From: Helicobacteraceae bacterium
GTDB lineage: Bacteria; Campylobacterota; Campylobacteria; Campylobacterales; Helicobacteraceae
NCBI GenBank assembly: GCA_900766555.1
Contig: CAAFVR010000017.1
Location: forward strand, 1 to 64,000
Direction of reading: 5' to 3'
Length of the DNA stretch: 64,000 nt
The notes under the pieces were generated by a model that was not told where the DNA came from, made no database searches, and saw only the letters and a list, made by a program, of their open reading frames with translations. The position numbers and the translations under genes are program-made. This document shows positions 45,191 through 54,813 of the stretch, one piece after another (position 1 is the stretch's first letter; each line of letters begins with the position of its first letter).

Positions 45191-45480
45191 ATATCACTTT
45201 ATACAAAAATAATAGCCCAATGCTACATAGTAAAATCACAGATAAAGAAAGTCTTTTGGACTTCAAAGCCAGTCTTGCAAAAATAAACATTAAGGATGAA
45301 TCCATGCATTTTGCTCTAGATCGGATAAATCCAATTGCGCATGAAGCACTGGGCTATCTTTGGTTTTTATGCACAAAATATAATCTAAGCCTAAGCGTGC
45401 CTGCGCAAGCCAAAAGCGCTTTGAGCGCACTTTTACCAGATCTAACAATACATATAAATATGAGCGAATCAAATGTTTAG
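45187..45480 (+). CDS. Small STAS-like protein, unrecognised
   Basis: It has 97 residues. The order MHFALDRINPIAHEALGYLWFLCTKY then NLSLSVPAQAKSALSALLPDLTI has the strand-helix-strand-helix rhythm of a STAS/anti-sigma antagonist domain, but the phosphorylatable Ser in the usual D-S-S-G loop is missing. It overlaps the pseudouridine synthase gene by 4 bases and lgt by 8, so it is clearly translated in this operon. No membrane segment or signal peptide. The function is unknown. Confidence 0.55.
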   Translation: MNITLYKNNSPMLHSKITDKESLLDFKASLAKINIKDESMHFALDRINPIAHEALGYLWFLCTKYNLSLSVPAQAKSALSALLPDLTIHINMSESNV

Positions 45481-46354
45481 CTGGAGAGATATTTATGCGC
45501 ATTTTGATCCGGTAGCTTTTAATTTATTTGGCATTTCTGTGCATTGGTATGGCATAGCCTATGCTATCGCGCTTATTTTGACACTATATATTGGTAAATT
45601 TTTTATTTCTAAAAGTCCCAAATTTTTTACCATTGATGCTAAAACATTTGAAAATTACTTTATCACCATTGAAATTGGCGTAATCTTGGGCGCGCGCCTT
45701 GGCTATGTGCTAATTTATGATCCAAATTCCACCTTTTATTTGCTGCATCCTTGGCAAATTTTTAATCCATTTGATAGCAATGGATCTTTTATTGGCATCT
45801 CTGGTATGAGTTATCACGGCGGCGTTATTGGACTTTTGATCGCTAGCTTTTTGTTTTGTAAATTTAAAAAAATCTCGCAATTAATGGCGCTAGATTTAGT
45901 TGCGATATCCGTCCCGCTCGCCTATGTATTTGGCCGCATCGGAAATTTCCTAAATCAAGAGCTCTTCGGCCGCCAGATCGGATCTAGGAGCCCACTTGAA
46001 TTTCTAGGCATCCTAGTAAATAACAAATTGGTCTATCCAAGCCAATTAATCGAGGCATTTTTGGAGGGAATATGCATTTTTATAATCATATTTTTTGTAT
46101 GGAAAAAAATAGCCTTCAAAAGCCAAAATAAATATGGCATTTTGATCGCACTTTATGGCATTTTATATGCTTTTATGCGCTTTGTGGCTGAATTTTTCCG
46201 AGAGCCAGATCCGCAACTAGGCTTTTATGGGGTCTTTAGTATGGGGCAAATTTTAAGCCTACTTATGGCGCTAGGTGGCGTAATTTTCCTAATCGCAGTA
46301 GCCAAAAGAACTAAAAATAAAGCTAAAGCAAAAGCAACATTTGTAAAAAAATGA
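45473..46354 (+). CDS. lgt: Prolipoprotein diacylglyceryl transferase
   Basis: First enzyme of lipoprotein maturation; transfers diacylglycerol to the lipobox Cys at the inner membrane. It has 293 residues and seven membrane helices. Motifs seen: SVHWYGIAYAIAL (about 19-31), GMSYHGGVIG (about 111-120, with the essential His) and GRIGNFLNQELFG (about 160-172, the Lgt signature with the catalytic Arg/Asn). It serves the lipoproteins in this window (8,822 and 23,216). It overlaps the DMT transporter gene by 4 bases. Confidence 0.96.
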   Translation: MFSWRDIYAHFDPVAFNLFGISVHWYGIAYAIALILTLYIGKFFISKSPKFFTIDAKTFENYFITIEIGVILGARLGYVLIYDPNSTFYLLHPWQIFNPFDSNGSFIGISGMSYHGGVIGLLIASFLFCKFKKISQLMALDLVAISVPLAYVFGRIGNFLNQELFGRQIGSRSPLEFLGILVNNKLVYPSQLIEAFLEGICIFIIIFFVWKKIAFKSQNKYGILIALYGILYAFMRFVAEFFREPDPQLGFYGVFSMGQILSLLMALGGVIFLIAVAKRTKNKAKAKATFVKK

Positions 46355-47253
46355 GCCATCTTTCGACAAATTCAAAAGGCATAATTTACATGCTCCTAAG
46401 CGCATTGCTTTTTAGCATGATGGATGCTTTTGTAAAAATTCTAGCGCAAGATTTTGGCGCAGTTGAAATATTATTTTTCCGCTCATTTGTGATGGTACTT
46501 TTAATAATGCTCACAAAAGATGCGATCAAAAAACCAATCAAAAAAAAGGGCGGCCTAACCCCGCTAATTTTGCGCAGCGTAGCCGGGGCAATTGCGATGT
46601 TAGCGCTCTTTTATAATATTAAAACGCTGCCACTAGGCGTTGCAATAACATTTCTAAAATCCATGCCAATATATGCCGTTTTTCTAGCCTGGCTATTTTT
46701 AAAAGAACGCGCTAGCTTTGGCGTGATTTTAAGCGCAATAGTGGGCTTTTTGGGCATTATTGTGATCTCAGATCCGTTTGGCAGCTCAATTTCGCCTTTT
46801 AATATCTTTATGGGCGTCATATCTGGGCTTGGCGCCGCCATCGCTATGACGGCACTTCGTAGCTCTAGAGAATATTTTAGTAACAATTTCATCGTGCTAA
46901 CTTTTGGACTTGTCACAACAATACTTGCGCTAATCGTTTTTGCGCTGCCAGAATTTTTTGTAGATAATTCTTTTATTTTCCCAAATTTGCCTCAATTTGG
47001 CTTCATTATTTTGATGGGAATATGCGGGACTATCGCGCAAGTCTTTTTGACTAAATCATATGCGAGCGCGCCAGCTGCGATTGTAAGCCCCTTTACTTAT
47101 ACAGAAATTTTATTTTCAATAATTTTGGGGATAGCTTTGGGCGATAGATTGCTGCAAAGTAATGAGGCGATGGGCATTGTTTTAATTATAATTTCAGGGT
47201 TCTTAGTAGCTCTACCAATTTTTATAAAAGATTTCAGGAAAAAACATGATTGA
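46351..47253 (+). CDS. EamA/DMT-family transporter
   Basis: Inner-membrane metabolite exporter of the drug/metabolite transporter superfamily, 300 residues with ten membrane helices in two EamA repeats (about 10-145 and 155-290). The first repeat has LLFSMMDAFVKILAQDFGAVEILFFRS (core about 17-43). The second closes with AIVSPFTYTEILFSIILGIALG. The substrate is unknown. It overlaps lgt by 4 bases and the CoA-binding gene by 8. Confidence 0.87.
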   Translation: MSHLSTNSKGIIYMLLSALLFSMMDAFVKILAQDFGAVEILFFRSFVMVLLIMLTKDAIKKPIKKKGGLTPLILRSVAGAIAMLALFYNIKTLPLGVAITFLKSMPIYAVFLAWLFLKERASFGVILSAIVGFLGIIVISDPFGSSISPFNIFMGVISGLGAAIAMTALRSSREYFSNNFIVLTFGLVTTILALIVFALPEFFVDNSFIFPNLPQFGFIILMGICGTIAQVFLTKSYASAPAAIVSPFTYTEILFSIILGIALGDRLLQSNEAMGIVLIIISGFLVALPIFIKDFRKKHD

Positions 47254-47662
47254 TTTTAACCAAGTGCAAAAAATCGCCGTAATAGGCCTAAGCCCAAATC
47301 CGGACAAAGAAAGTCACAATGTCGCAAAATATCTCCAAAGCAAGGATTTTACGATCTATCCGATCTATCCAAAAGGAGATGAAATACTAGGCCAAAAAGT
47401 TTTCCAAAGCTATGATGCGCTCTTAGATTCAGGCATCAGACCGGATCTAGTAGATGTATTTCGCAAAAGCGAGGCGCTAGTTGAGGTGGCAAAAGATATT
47501 TTAGATGCTGGAGCAAAACATGGCTTTTATCCAAAAGTTGTGTGGTTTCAACATGGGCTCAGAAATGACGAAGCTGCAAATTTGCTATCCCAAAAAGGCA
47601 TTGAAGTAATCCAAGATGCCTGCATTTATATGGAGCATAAATTCTGGACACACAATCATTAA
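47246..47662 (+). CDS. CoA-binding domain protein (YccU type)
   Basis: It has 138 residues and consists of a single Rossmann-like CoA-binding domain, as in the N-terminus of acyl-CoA synthetases. IAVIGLSPNPDKESHNVAKYL (core about residues 10-30) is the nucleotide-binding motif. VDVFRKSE and VWFQHGLRN are family-specific, and the protein ends with QDACIYMEHK. There is no catalytic domain attached, and the physiological role of these stand-alone proteins is not established. It overlaps the preceding gene by 8 bases. Confidence 0.88.
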   Translation: MIDFNQVQKIAVIGLSPNPDKESHNVAKYLQSKDFTIYPIYPKGDEILGQKVFQSYDALLDSGIRPDLVDVFRKSEALVEVAKDILDAGAKHGFYPKVVWFQHGLRNDEAANLLSQKGIEVIQDACIYMEHKFWTHNH

Positions 47663-47679
47663 AGATCTACGCAGGCTTT

Positions 47680-48843
47680 GTGCTAGCGGCATTGCTTTCA
47701 TTTGCGATGCTGCACTTCATGATTGGAGAAATTTCAATCTCAGCCAAAGAGGCTAGAAATTTTTTTGAAAATAACGCATTTTTCTATCAAATATTGCGAT
47801 TTATTTCTGAAAAATACGGCAGATCTGATTATTCGCTGCGACTTTTCCCAATTGGCTTGCATCTTATAAATTTAGCTCTTATTTTTGGCATTTCGCTACG
47901 CTATTTACGCAAAAAAAGTGACGCCCTATTTTGCACCATAGCCTTTGGATTGATACCTGGCGTTAATTTCCTAGCCCTTTTTGCAAATGAGGGTATCTTG
48001 GTGCTAACAATTAGTCTAGTTTTTGCGCTACTTTTTAGCTTCTTTCAAAATAACACAAAAATTAGCTTAATAGCTAGATTAATATTAATTGCCGCAATCG
48101 CTAGCCTTGGCTTTGAATATCTTTTAATATTGCTAGGTCTTTTGGCATATTTATTGCGACAAAAACGCTTTTATGAAGCACTTTTTTGCGTAATTTGCAT
48201 GGGACTTAATCTATATTTTTTTGATAGTCAAATTAATGGCAGGCCTAGGGCATATTTTTTTGACACTTTAAGTCAAATGAGCATAATTTATAGCCCAATT
48301 TTATTTATATATTATGCTTATAGCCTCTATTGGGGCATCGTTGTGAGAAATCACATTTTGGCATATCTTGGCGCTTCTAGCATCATTTTTTGCCTTGTTT
48401 TAAGCATCCGTCAAAGTATCGATTTTTATACATTTTTGCCGCAAAGTCTAGTTGGCTTTCCAATTATGATTATGTGTTTTTTTAGCGATTTGCGCACAAA
48501 ACTTATATATTTTCGCAAGAAAAATTATGTGATTTTTACGCTCATTTTGGCATTTTTATTAATAGAACTCGCCTTTATTTTTGGAAATAAAATTACCTAT
48601 ACCGCGAGCGCAAAACCAAATTTTGCTAGCAGTTATTATTTCTCAAAAGAAATAGCAAATAATCTAAAAAAACTTGGTATATCTTCTATAAAATCGCCGC
48701 CAAATCTGCGCTATCAACTCAAATTTTACGGCATTGAAGAAGCCAAATCTCCGCGGTTAATTCCAACATATGGCGCACAAAAAAGCGATATAAAAATAAT
48801 TTATAATAATCGCCTAATTAGAAGCTATGACATCAAAGGCTAA
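47680..48843 (+). CDS. Polytopic membrane protein, glycosyltransferase-like (PMT/GT39 type?)
   Basis: It has 387 residues from GTG 47680 (AGG five bases before); no ATG precedes it in frame. Ten or more membrane helices fill residues 1-300, followed by a soluble C-terminal domain of about 90 residues. The first loop (ISAKEARNFFENNAFF) and the passage YSLRLFPIGLHLINLALIFGI resemble the first periplasmic loop and LRL segment of GT39/GT83 lipid-dependent glycosyltransferases, but the catalytic Asp-Glu pair is not evident. Given a glycosyltransferase two genes downstream, a surface-sugar role is possible. Confidence 0.5.
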   Translation: MLAALLSFAMLHFMIGEISISAKEARNFFENNAFFYQILRFISEKYGRSDYSLRLFPIGLHLINLALIFGISLRYLRKKSDALFCTIAFGLIPGVNFLALFANEGILVLTISLVFALLFSFFQNNTKISLIARLILIAAIASLGFEYLLILLGLLAYLLRQKRFYEALFCVICMGLNLYFFDSQINGRPRAYFFDTLSQMSIIYSPILFIYYAYSLYWGIVVRNHILAYLGASSIIFCLVLSIRQSIDFYTFLPQSLVGFPIMIMCFFSDLRTKLIYFRKKNYVIFTLILAFLLIELAFIFGNKITYTASAKPNFASSYYFSKEIANNLKKLGISSIKSPPNLRYQLKFYGIEEAKSPRLIPTYGAQKSDIKIIYNNRLIRSYDIKG

Positions 48844-49537
48844 AAATCAAGCCGCTTTTAGCATGCTTGAATTGCTATTTGCTTTTGTTATCTTGGGTAT
48901 TTTGGGCACTTTTATCAGATCTAGCATGCCAAGTCCGCTAAAAGCCGTTAGTTCTCATTTGGCAAATAATATCCGCTATGCTAGAAATCTAGCCCTAACG
49001 CAAAATACAATATATTCAAATAAAGAAAGTGCCTCCTGGCTCAAAGGCCATGCTGAACGCAACAAAACAATAGATCTAGATGTGCTTTTAAGTGAGCGTC
49101 CATATATACAAATGCAATTTCATCTAAGCGGTTTATACACGGAAAGTTCTTTTAGCATCTATCTTGACACGCCAAGAGCTGAGGCAAAAACTACAAAATA
49201 TGACGGAAGGCCGCTAGCTGGCGATGTTATCGCATTATCCGGACTAAATCTAAATTGCATAAGCGGATATAACAACAATATCACGGAGACATTTTGCAAA
49301 AATAATTCAGATACGACGCAACGTTTATTAGAAAAATACAAAGTGAACTTTCAAATAAGCCATCAAAAAAGCTGCAAAGAAGCCAAAACCGCGCGAATAT
49401 ATTTTGACCAAGATGGCAAAGCACTTTGTGGCAAAAAACGCGTAGCACTAAGCGAAGATTTTGTAATCACATTGCGTTATAAAGATGAAATAAGCAAAAT
49501 ATGCATCCACCCAAATGGACAAATTACATCATGCTAA
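48827..49537 (+). CDS. Type IV pilin-like / pseudopilin
   Basis: It has 236 residues. The N-terminus is a short basic leader followed by AFSMLELLFAFVILGILGTF (about residues 10-29). This is the class III signal of type IV pilins and type II secretion pseudopilins, including the Glu at position 5 of the mature form. The residue before the mature Phe is Ala rather than the usual Gly. The globular part has eight Cys and ends in a Cys. It could belong to a transformation, pilus or secretion machine. No prepilin peptidase, ATPase or secretin gene is in the window. It overlaps its neighbours by 17 and 7 bases. Confidence 0.75.
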   Translation: MTSKAKNQAAFSMLELLFAFVILGILGTFIRSSMPSPLKAVSSHLANNIRYARNLALTQNTIYSNKESASWLKGHAERNKTIDLDVLLSERPYIQMQFHLSGLYTESSFSIYLDTPRAEAKTTKYDGRPLAGDVIALSGLNLNCISGYNNNITETFCKNNSDTTQRLLEKYKVNFQISHQKSCKEAKTARIYFDQDGKALCGKKRVALSEDFVITLRYKDEISKICIHPNGQITSC

Positions 49538-50703
49538 AACATATCGTACTTTTAAATGATGCTCAAATATTAACTCGCCCAAGGCCTTTTAGACTTTTTG
49601 AAATGCTTAAAAATGACTACAAAATTAGCATAATCCAAAGAGCTGGAAATGCGCAAAATCCTAGCTGCCTAACGCTTGAGTTTGATGTTCCAAAAAGTGC
49701 AAAAGATAGATCCAAAGCTGAAAATGAATTACTTATTAAAAATTGTAAAGAAGGCAATTTTAATGAATTGATTTTCACCAAAAATAGAGCAAAAATTATG
49801 GATTTTTGGGACATAATAGAGCAGCAAAACGGCCCAATCTCTGGCATTTTTGTATGTGATATCGTACTTTTACCCTTTGCTCTTTTGTATAAAAAAAGCT
49901 CCCAAAAAAATGTGAAAATCCTAATAGATTTGCGCGAGTTCTATCCAAAACAAAGCCTAGATCCGATCTGGCAAGAGAGTCTCGGGGCATTTTTTTCTCA
50001 TTTATGCAAAAATTATCTAAAAGAAATAGATTTTAGCATCAGCGTAAGCCCCAAAATATGCAGCAAATACGCCGAATTTGGACTTAAACCTAGGCTATTT
50101 TATTCCCTCCCGCCACGCTTTAGCATCCGTCAAAATTATGCTAAAAAACATTTCAAAAATAAAAAAATCAACATAATTTATCATGGATTTTTGAGCCGCG
50201 AACGCAATGCGCAAATGCTCCTAAAAATAGCAAAGTTATTGCCAAATACATTTCATCTATACATCATGGGGCAAAGTAACGAAAAAGGCCTATTTGAGAA
50301 TCTGCAAAAAAGCTCAAAATTTCATAAAAATATAAGCTTTTTAGAAATGGTAAAAATGCAAGAAATTATCCCATTTTGTGCGCGCTTTGATATCGGAATT
50401 TTAACCCTATCTCCTAATAATTTTAATCATGCGCATGCTATACCAAACAAATTTTTTGAATATTTCGCCTCAAAACTTGTAGTGGTCTCAACCCCGCAAT
50501 CTGCGCTAAAAGAGCTGATATATCGCTACAAAATTGGCAAAACTTCCAAGCATTTTAGCGCGCATAGTCTAGCTAGCGCCATTATAGAAATTGGAAATAA
50601 CCTAGCCTCATATTCTCGCGCGCTAGATTTAGCGCATCAAAAGCTAAATCTAGATGCAAATAAACGCAAGATGTTAGGCTTTTTGGATCAGATCTTTACT
50701 TAG
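49531..50703 (+). CDS. Glycosyltransferase, GT4-like (GT-B fold)
   Basis: It has 390 residues from the ATG at 49531, which overlaps the pseudopilin stop; an earlier start would run 30 bases further into that gene. The N-terminal domain has LIDLREFYPKQSLDP. The C-terminal nucleotide-sugar domain has INIIYHGFLSRERNAQMLL and the conserved FDIGILTLSPNN then IPNKFFEYFASKLVVVST, with the Glu that contacts the donor sugar. It probably builds a surface glycan; the acceptor is unknown. Its last 30 bases overlap the end of the opposing transporter. Confidence 0.8.
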   Translation: MLKHIVLLNDAQILTRPRPFRLFEMLKNDYKISIIQRAGNAQNPSCLTLEFDVPKSAKDRSKAENELLIKNCKEGNFNELIFTKNRAKIMDFWDIIEQQNGPISGIFVCDIVLLPFALLYKKSSQKNVKILIDLREFYPKQSLDPIWQESLGAFFSHLCKNYLKEIDFSISVSPKICSKYAEFGLKPRLFYSLPPRFSIRQNYAKKHFKNKKINIIYHGFLSRERNAQMLLKIAKLLPNTFHLYIMGQSNEKGLFENLQKSSKFHKNISFLEMVKMQEIIPFCARFDIGILTLSPNNFNHAHAIPNKFFEYFASKLVVVSTPQSALKELIYRYKIGKTSKHFSAHSLASAIIEIGNNLASYSRALDLAHQKLNLDANKRKMLGFLDQIFT

Positions 50704-52032
50704 ATCTTCAAGCGGGATACCATTTGTTTCTGGCATAAATTTAATAGCCCAAATTAATTGCAAAGCCATCATAATGGCAAAAAATATAAATACCCATCCG
50801 CCAAGCGAACTTGCCACAACTGGGAAAACCCAGGTGATAATAGCCGCTGCAATCCAATGCGTGCTAGCGCCAAGTGCTTGCCCAGCGCCCCTTATTGAAC
50901 TTGGGAAAATCTCTGAAATCAAAACCCATATCACAGCGCCCTGGCCTATCGCATGACCTACGATAAAGCAGAGCATAGCAATCAAAATTAGCGCGCCATT
51001 ATCGCTGCCTTGAAAGCCAAATCCCACTACAAAAAGCGAGATACTGCAAATAACAGATCCAGCATAAATTAACTTTTTGCGCCCAATTTTATCAATCAAA
51101 AATAGCGCAATAATTGTAAAAATCAAATTAATTAATCCAACTGCGATACTTTGCACTAGCGATGAGCTAGAAGTAGCCCCGGCACTTTCAAAAATACGCG
51201 GTGCATAATATAGCAGCGCATTTATCCCAGATAATTGATTAAAAGCAGCAATAACAATCGCCGTAGCAATTGGGAGCGAATTTTGCCTAATAAAAAAGCG
51301 CGCCTTAGCTGATTGTAAGCTGCGTTTTTGCTCTTCTAAAATATCTTCTATTTGTCTTTTGATATCGCTAAAACCAAGCCTTTGCATAATTTACTCTGCC
51401 CTGTAAGATCCGCTGTGGCTGCCGCGTATTAAAATCCATCTTGGCGATTCTGGCAAAATAAGCGTGATTATAAAATACACAATTGATGGGATCGCGACCA
51501 CGCCAAACATCCATCGCCAGGCTAGATCTGGCACTACTAAATTTGCAATTATGTAATTTGAGACAAAGGCCACTAAAATGCCAATTACGATATTTAGCTG
51601 ATTTATAGCCACTAAGCGCCCACGAAAACGCGCAGGTGAAACTTCAGCTATATAAATTGGCGTTATAACAGATGCCGCACCAATCGCAAGTCCGCCCAAA
51701 AATCTAAATACGATAAAAACGCTCCAATCATGCGCAAGCGCGGTCCCAAGCGAGGAAATCACATATATTGCGCCAACTAAAAGCATCATGGCCTTTCGGC
51801 CAAACAGATCTGCGGGTTTGCCTGAAATTAATGCGCCAATAACAGTGCCAATTAACGCGCTAGCCACGCTAAAACCGAGCTTTGCTTCGCTTAGACTAAA
51901 GTATTTTTGCAGCTCAATTGTGGTGCCAGAAATTACGGCCGTATCAAAGCCAAACAAAAGCCCTCCGAGCGCAACACCAAGCGCACTTAATATTATTGTT
52001 AGGCTAACTCCACTTTCTGTTTTTGCACTCAT
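50674..52032 (-). pseudogene. MFS sugar porter interrupted by one in-frame stop codon
   Basis: Two halves of one XylE/GalP-type sugar transporter lie in the same frame. Residues 1-213 (52032-51391) hold helices 1-6 with FGFDTAVISGT, the motif A PADLFGRK and LPESPRW. A TAA at 51393-51391 follows, then one codon and an ATG (51387), then helices 7-12 (237 residues) with NQLSGINALLYYAPRIF and the closing PETNGIPLEDL. The stop falls in the central cytoplasmic loop where an aligned protein would have a charged residue, so a single base change would restore a 452-residue transporter. Reinitiation at 51387 could give a split protein. It is read here as a recent nonsense allele. Confidence 0.8.
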
Positions 52033-52192
52033 GATAGACCTTTATTATTTTTGTATTAACTTAAATATGATCAAAACATAGCCAAAAATGCTACAAAATG
52101 CTCTCAAATGCCTAAAAACTAGTCGTTTTTCGCTCATTCTGCGTTACTTTAAGTAAATTTTAAATAATTTTGTGCAAAATCGTAACACAACC

Positions 52193-52208
52193 TATCGTTG
52201 TATCGTTG
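52193..52208 (+). repeat. Tandem 8-bp direct repeat before the Na+-symporter gene
   Basis: TATCGTTG occurs twice in direct succession in the 190-bp divergent region between the broken sugar porter and the symporter, 15 bases before the ATG at 52223. It is next to the ribosome binding site AAGGAG. The rest of the gap is AT-rich with no clear promoter hexamers. The repeat could be a regulator half-site pair or chance. Confidence 0.5.
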
Positions 52209-52222
52209 TATTAAGGAGTTAA

Positions 52223-53569
52223 ATGAAAACAACTAGTAATTTTTCCAAGCTTGGCTTTATCCTAGCATCACTTGGTAGTGCAATTGGGCTTGGTCACATT
52301 TGGCGCTTCCCATACATGGCCGGAGAAAACGGCGGTGGCGCTTTTGTGCTGCTCTTTTTGGTGCTAGCAGTTAGCATCGGCGTGAGCCTGCTAATTGGCG
52401 AAATGATTATTGGAAATAAAGGTCGAGGATCGGTCGCAACATCTTTTAAAACGCTAGATCCGACAAAGGCAAAAAAATGGAGCTTTGTCTCACTATTTGT
52501 GATCACAGGGCCATTTATCCTGACTTTTTACTCAGTTGTTTTGGGGTGGGTGCTCTATTATCTAGTTGTTGTTAGCTTTAATTTGCCCCCAAGCGTGGAG
52601 CAATCAGGCAGCACATTCACAGATCTAATAAGCAATAGCATAGCGCTACAAACACTATGTCTTTTTCTAGTCGTTTTTGCCACGGCTTATTTTGTAATCC
52701 GAGGCGTAAAAAGCGGCATTGAGAAATTAAATTATGTGCTTATGCCACTACTTTTTATAATTTTTATTGGCTTATTTTTCTATGCTATGAGTTTTGACTC
52801 ATTTATTAATAGCTTGAAATATATGTTTGTCCCAGATTTTTCCAAAATTACGCCAAAAACATTAATTGACGCGCTAGGGCAAATGCTTTTTTCTCTATCG
52901 CTTGGAACTTGCACGATCATTTCATATGCTAGCGACACAGATAAAAATCAAAATCTTTTTAGCTCAGCGCTTTGGATCGTAATCCCTGGGATTTTTATAA
53001 GCCTTGTAGCTGGTATTGTGATTTTTACTTTCGTATTTGAATTTAGCGGTAATGCAAGCAGCGGTCCTGGGCTTGTCTTTGTGACACTTCCGCTTATCTT
53101 TCATGAAATGGGCACTGTTGGTCATTTAGTATCTTTTCTTTTTATGATTGGTTTATTATTTGCGGGCATCACAAGTACGGTTTCGATACTTGAACCGACA
53201 GTTAAAATCTGCGAAGATAAATTCAAGCTATCGCGCGCAAAAGGCAGCATTTATATCTCAATTGCAATTTTTATCGTGGGCTTTTTAGTCATCTTATCAA
53301 TGGATAAAAATGCTGGATCCTATCTGACATTTGCCAAAAAAACGCTATTTGACTGGATAGATCTAATCGCTGCAAATTATTTCCTAGTCTTTGGTGCGCT
53401 TTTTAGCTGCATTTTCGTAGGCTGGGTTATCAAAATAAAACAGCTCAAAAATTACACAAGCTCATTCTTTGGTAGCGCGCTTTTTGGCATCTGGATCTTC
53501 CTTTATAGATTCGTAGCTCCAATTGTAATTTTGGCAATTTTAATTTATAAGGTTATCATTGGCGCATAA
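52223..53569 (+). CDS. Sodium:neurotransmitter-type symporter (NSS/SNF family)
   Basis: Sodium-coupled amino-acid importer of the LeuT fold, 448 residues and about 11-12 membrane helices. The first helix carries the family signature GSAIGLGHIWRFPYMAGENGGGAF (core about residues 16-39), which forms the sodium and substrate site. The sixth helix region has QMLFSLSLGTCTIISYAS. AAGGAG precedes the ATG. The amino-acid substrate is not deducible. It is followed after 14 bases by an MHS-type transporter gene. Confidence 0.93.
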   Translation: MKTTSNFSKLGFILASLGSAIGLGHIWRFPYMAGENGGGAFVLLFLVLAVSIGVSLLIGEMIIGNKGRGSVATSFKTLDPTKAKKWSFVSLFVITGPFILTFYSVVLGWVLYYLVVVSFNLPPSVEQSGSTFTDLISNSIALQTLCLFLVVFATAYFVIRGVKSGIEKLNYVLMPLLFIIFIGLFFYAMSFDSFINSLKYMFVPDFSKITPKTLIDALGQMLFSLSLGTCTIISYASDTDKNQNLFSSALWIVIPGIFISLVAGIVIFTFVFEFSGNASSGPGLVFVTLPLIFHEMGTVGHLVSFLFMIGLLFAGITSTVSILEPTVKICEDKFKLSRAKGSIYISIAIFIVGFLVILSMDKNAGSYLTFAKKTLFDWIDLIAANYFLVFGALFSCIFVGWVIKIKQLKNYTSSFFGSALFGIWIFLYRFVAPIVILAILIYKVIIGA

Positions 53570-53583
53570 GCGCTGGTGAGCCA

Positions 53584-54813
53584 ATGTCCAAAAAATCCCT
53601 TTTTATAGCATCCTTTTCCACTGTTGTAGAGTGGTATGACTTTACGCTTTATCTCTTTTTTGCCTCCGTGATTTCAAAAGTATTTTTTGGTGACAATCCA
53701 CATTCGATAATTCTAACGCTATTTGGCTTTGCACTAGCCTATTTTATGCGCCCACTTGGCGCTATATTTTTTGCTCATATTGGCGATAGATTCGGTCGCA
53801 AAATAACGCTTATGACCACCATATCTATTATGTTTGTGGCCACGCTTTTAACAGCACTTTTGCCAACTTTTAGTCAAATTGGGATCTATTCTGGAATCTT
53901 GATGATCATTTTACGTATGGTTATGGCCTTTTCTGTTGGCGGAGAATATATAAGCATCGTGACATATTTACTTGAATCTGCTCCCAAAAAACGCCAAGGT
54001 CTAATGGCTAGCCTAGCGCCCGGCTTTAGCGAAGTTGGCGCACTTTTGGCCGTTTTTACAAGCGCCCTAAGTGCTCATTTCTTTAACGAAGCCGACCTCT
54101 TAAGCTACGGCTGGCGCATGCCCTTTCTAATCGGATCTGCGCTTGCGCTCATTATTTTTATTAGCCGAAGCCAAATGGCAGAATCCAAAGAATTTATAAA
54201 AGTCCAAAAGCTCGATCGCCCGCTCATTTGGACGCTAAAACATTTTAAAAAACAAATCGCCAAAACATTTAGCGTATCCGCGCTTGGCTCAATTTCATAC
54301 TATGTTGGCATCGGATTTGTGCCCGTATTTTTATCCATGACGGCTGGTTTTAGCCAAAGCACGGCACTTTGGATCTCAACTGCTGCAAGCTTTGCTGTGA
54401 TTATCATAACGCCATTTTTTGGTGCATTGGGCGATTATTTTGGCCAAAAACGCGTGCTAATTGGCCTTGCGATTTTAAATGCCATCTTGCCAATTGGTGC
54501 ATTTTATTTAATGTCTGGATCTGGCATTTTCTTAGCACTTCTTGGCGCCATAACCTTAGCCATAATCGCTGCTGGCGTATCCGCCGTGGCCGCTTCTGCC
54601 ACGCCATTGCAATTTGAAACTAAAAATCGCCTAAGCGGACTATCCCTTGGCGTGACAGTTGCCACATCAATTTTTGGCGGATTAACACCCCTTTTAGCGC
54701 AATATCTAACGGATCTAAGCGGCCTATCCTATGCGCCTGGCATCATGATTGCAATAGTTGGCCTAGCTGTAATACCAATTTTTATGACGCTAAAACAACC
54801 TAAGCTCGCTTAA
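53584..54813 (+). CDS. MFS transporter of the metabolite:H+ symporter (MHS) family
   Basis: It has 409 residues and 12 membrane helices. It opens with SFSTVVEWYDFTLYLFFASV (about residues 10-29), the hallmark of the ProP/KgtP/ShiA group. The motif A is FFAHIGDRFGRK (about 62-73) and the fifth-helix GGEYISIVTYLLESAPKKRQG follows. Possible substrates are organic acids or osmolytes; the sequence does not decide. Its stop overlaps the start of the glycosyltransferase gene as TAATG. Confidence 0.9.
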   Translation: MSKKSLFIASFSTVVEWYDFTLYLFFASVISKVFFGDNPHSIILTLFGFALAYFMRPLGAIFFAHIGDRFGRKITLMTTISIMFVATLLTALLPTFSQIGIYSGILMIILRMVMAFSVGGEYISIVTYLLESAPKKRQGLMASLAPGFSEVGALLAVFTSALSAHFFNEADLLSYGWRMPFLIGSALALIIFISRSQMAESKEFIKVQKLDRPLIWTLKHFKKQIAKTFSVSALGSISYYVGIGFVPVFLSMTAGFSQSTALWISTAASFAVIIITPFFGALGDYFGQKRVLIGLAILNAILPIGAFYLMSGSGIFLALLGAITLAIIAAGVSAVAASATPLQFETKNRLSGLSLGVTVATSIFGGLTPLLAQYLTDLSGLSYAPGIMIAIVGLAVIPIFMTLKQPKLA

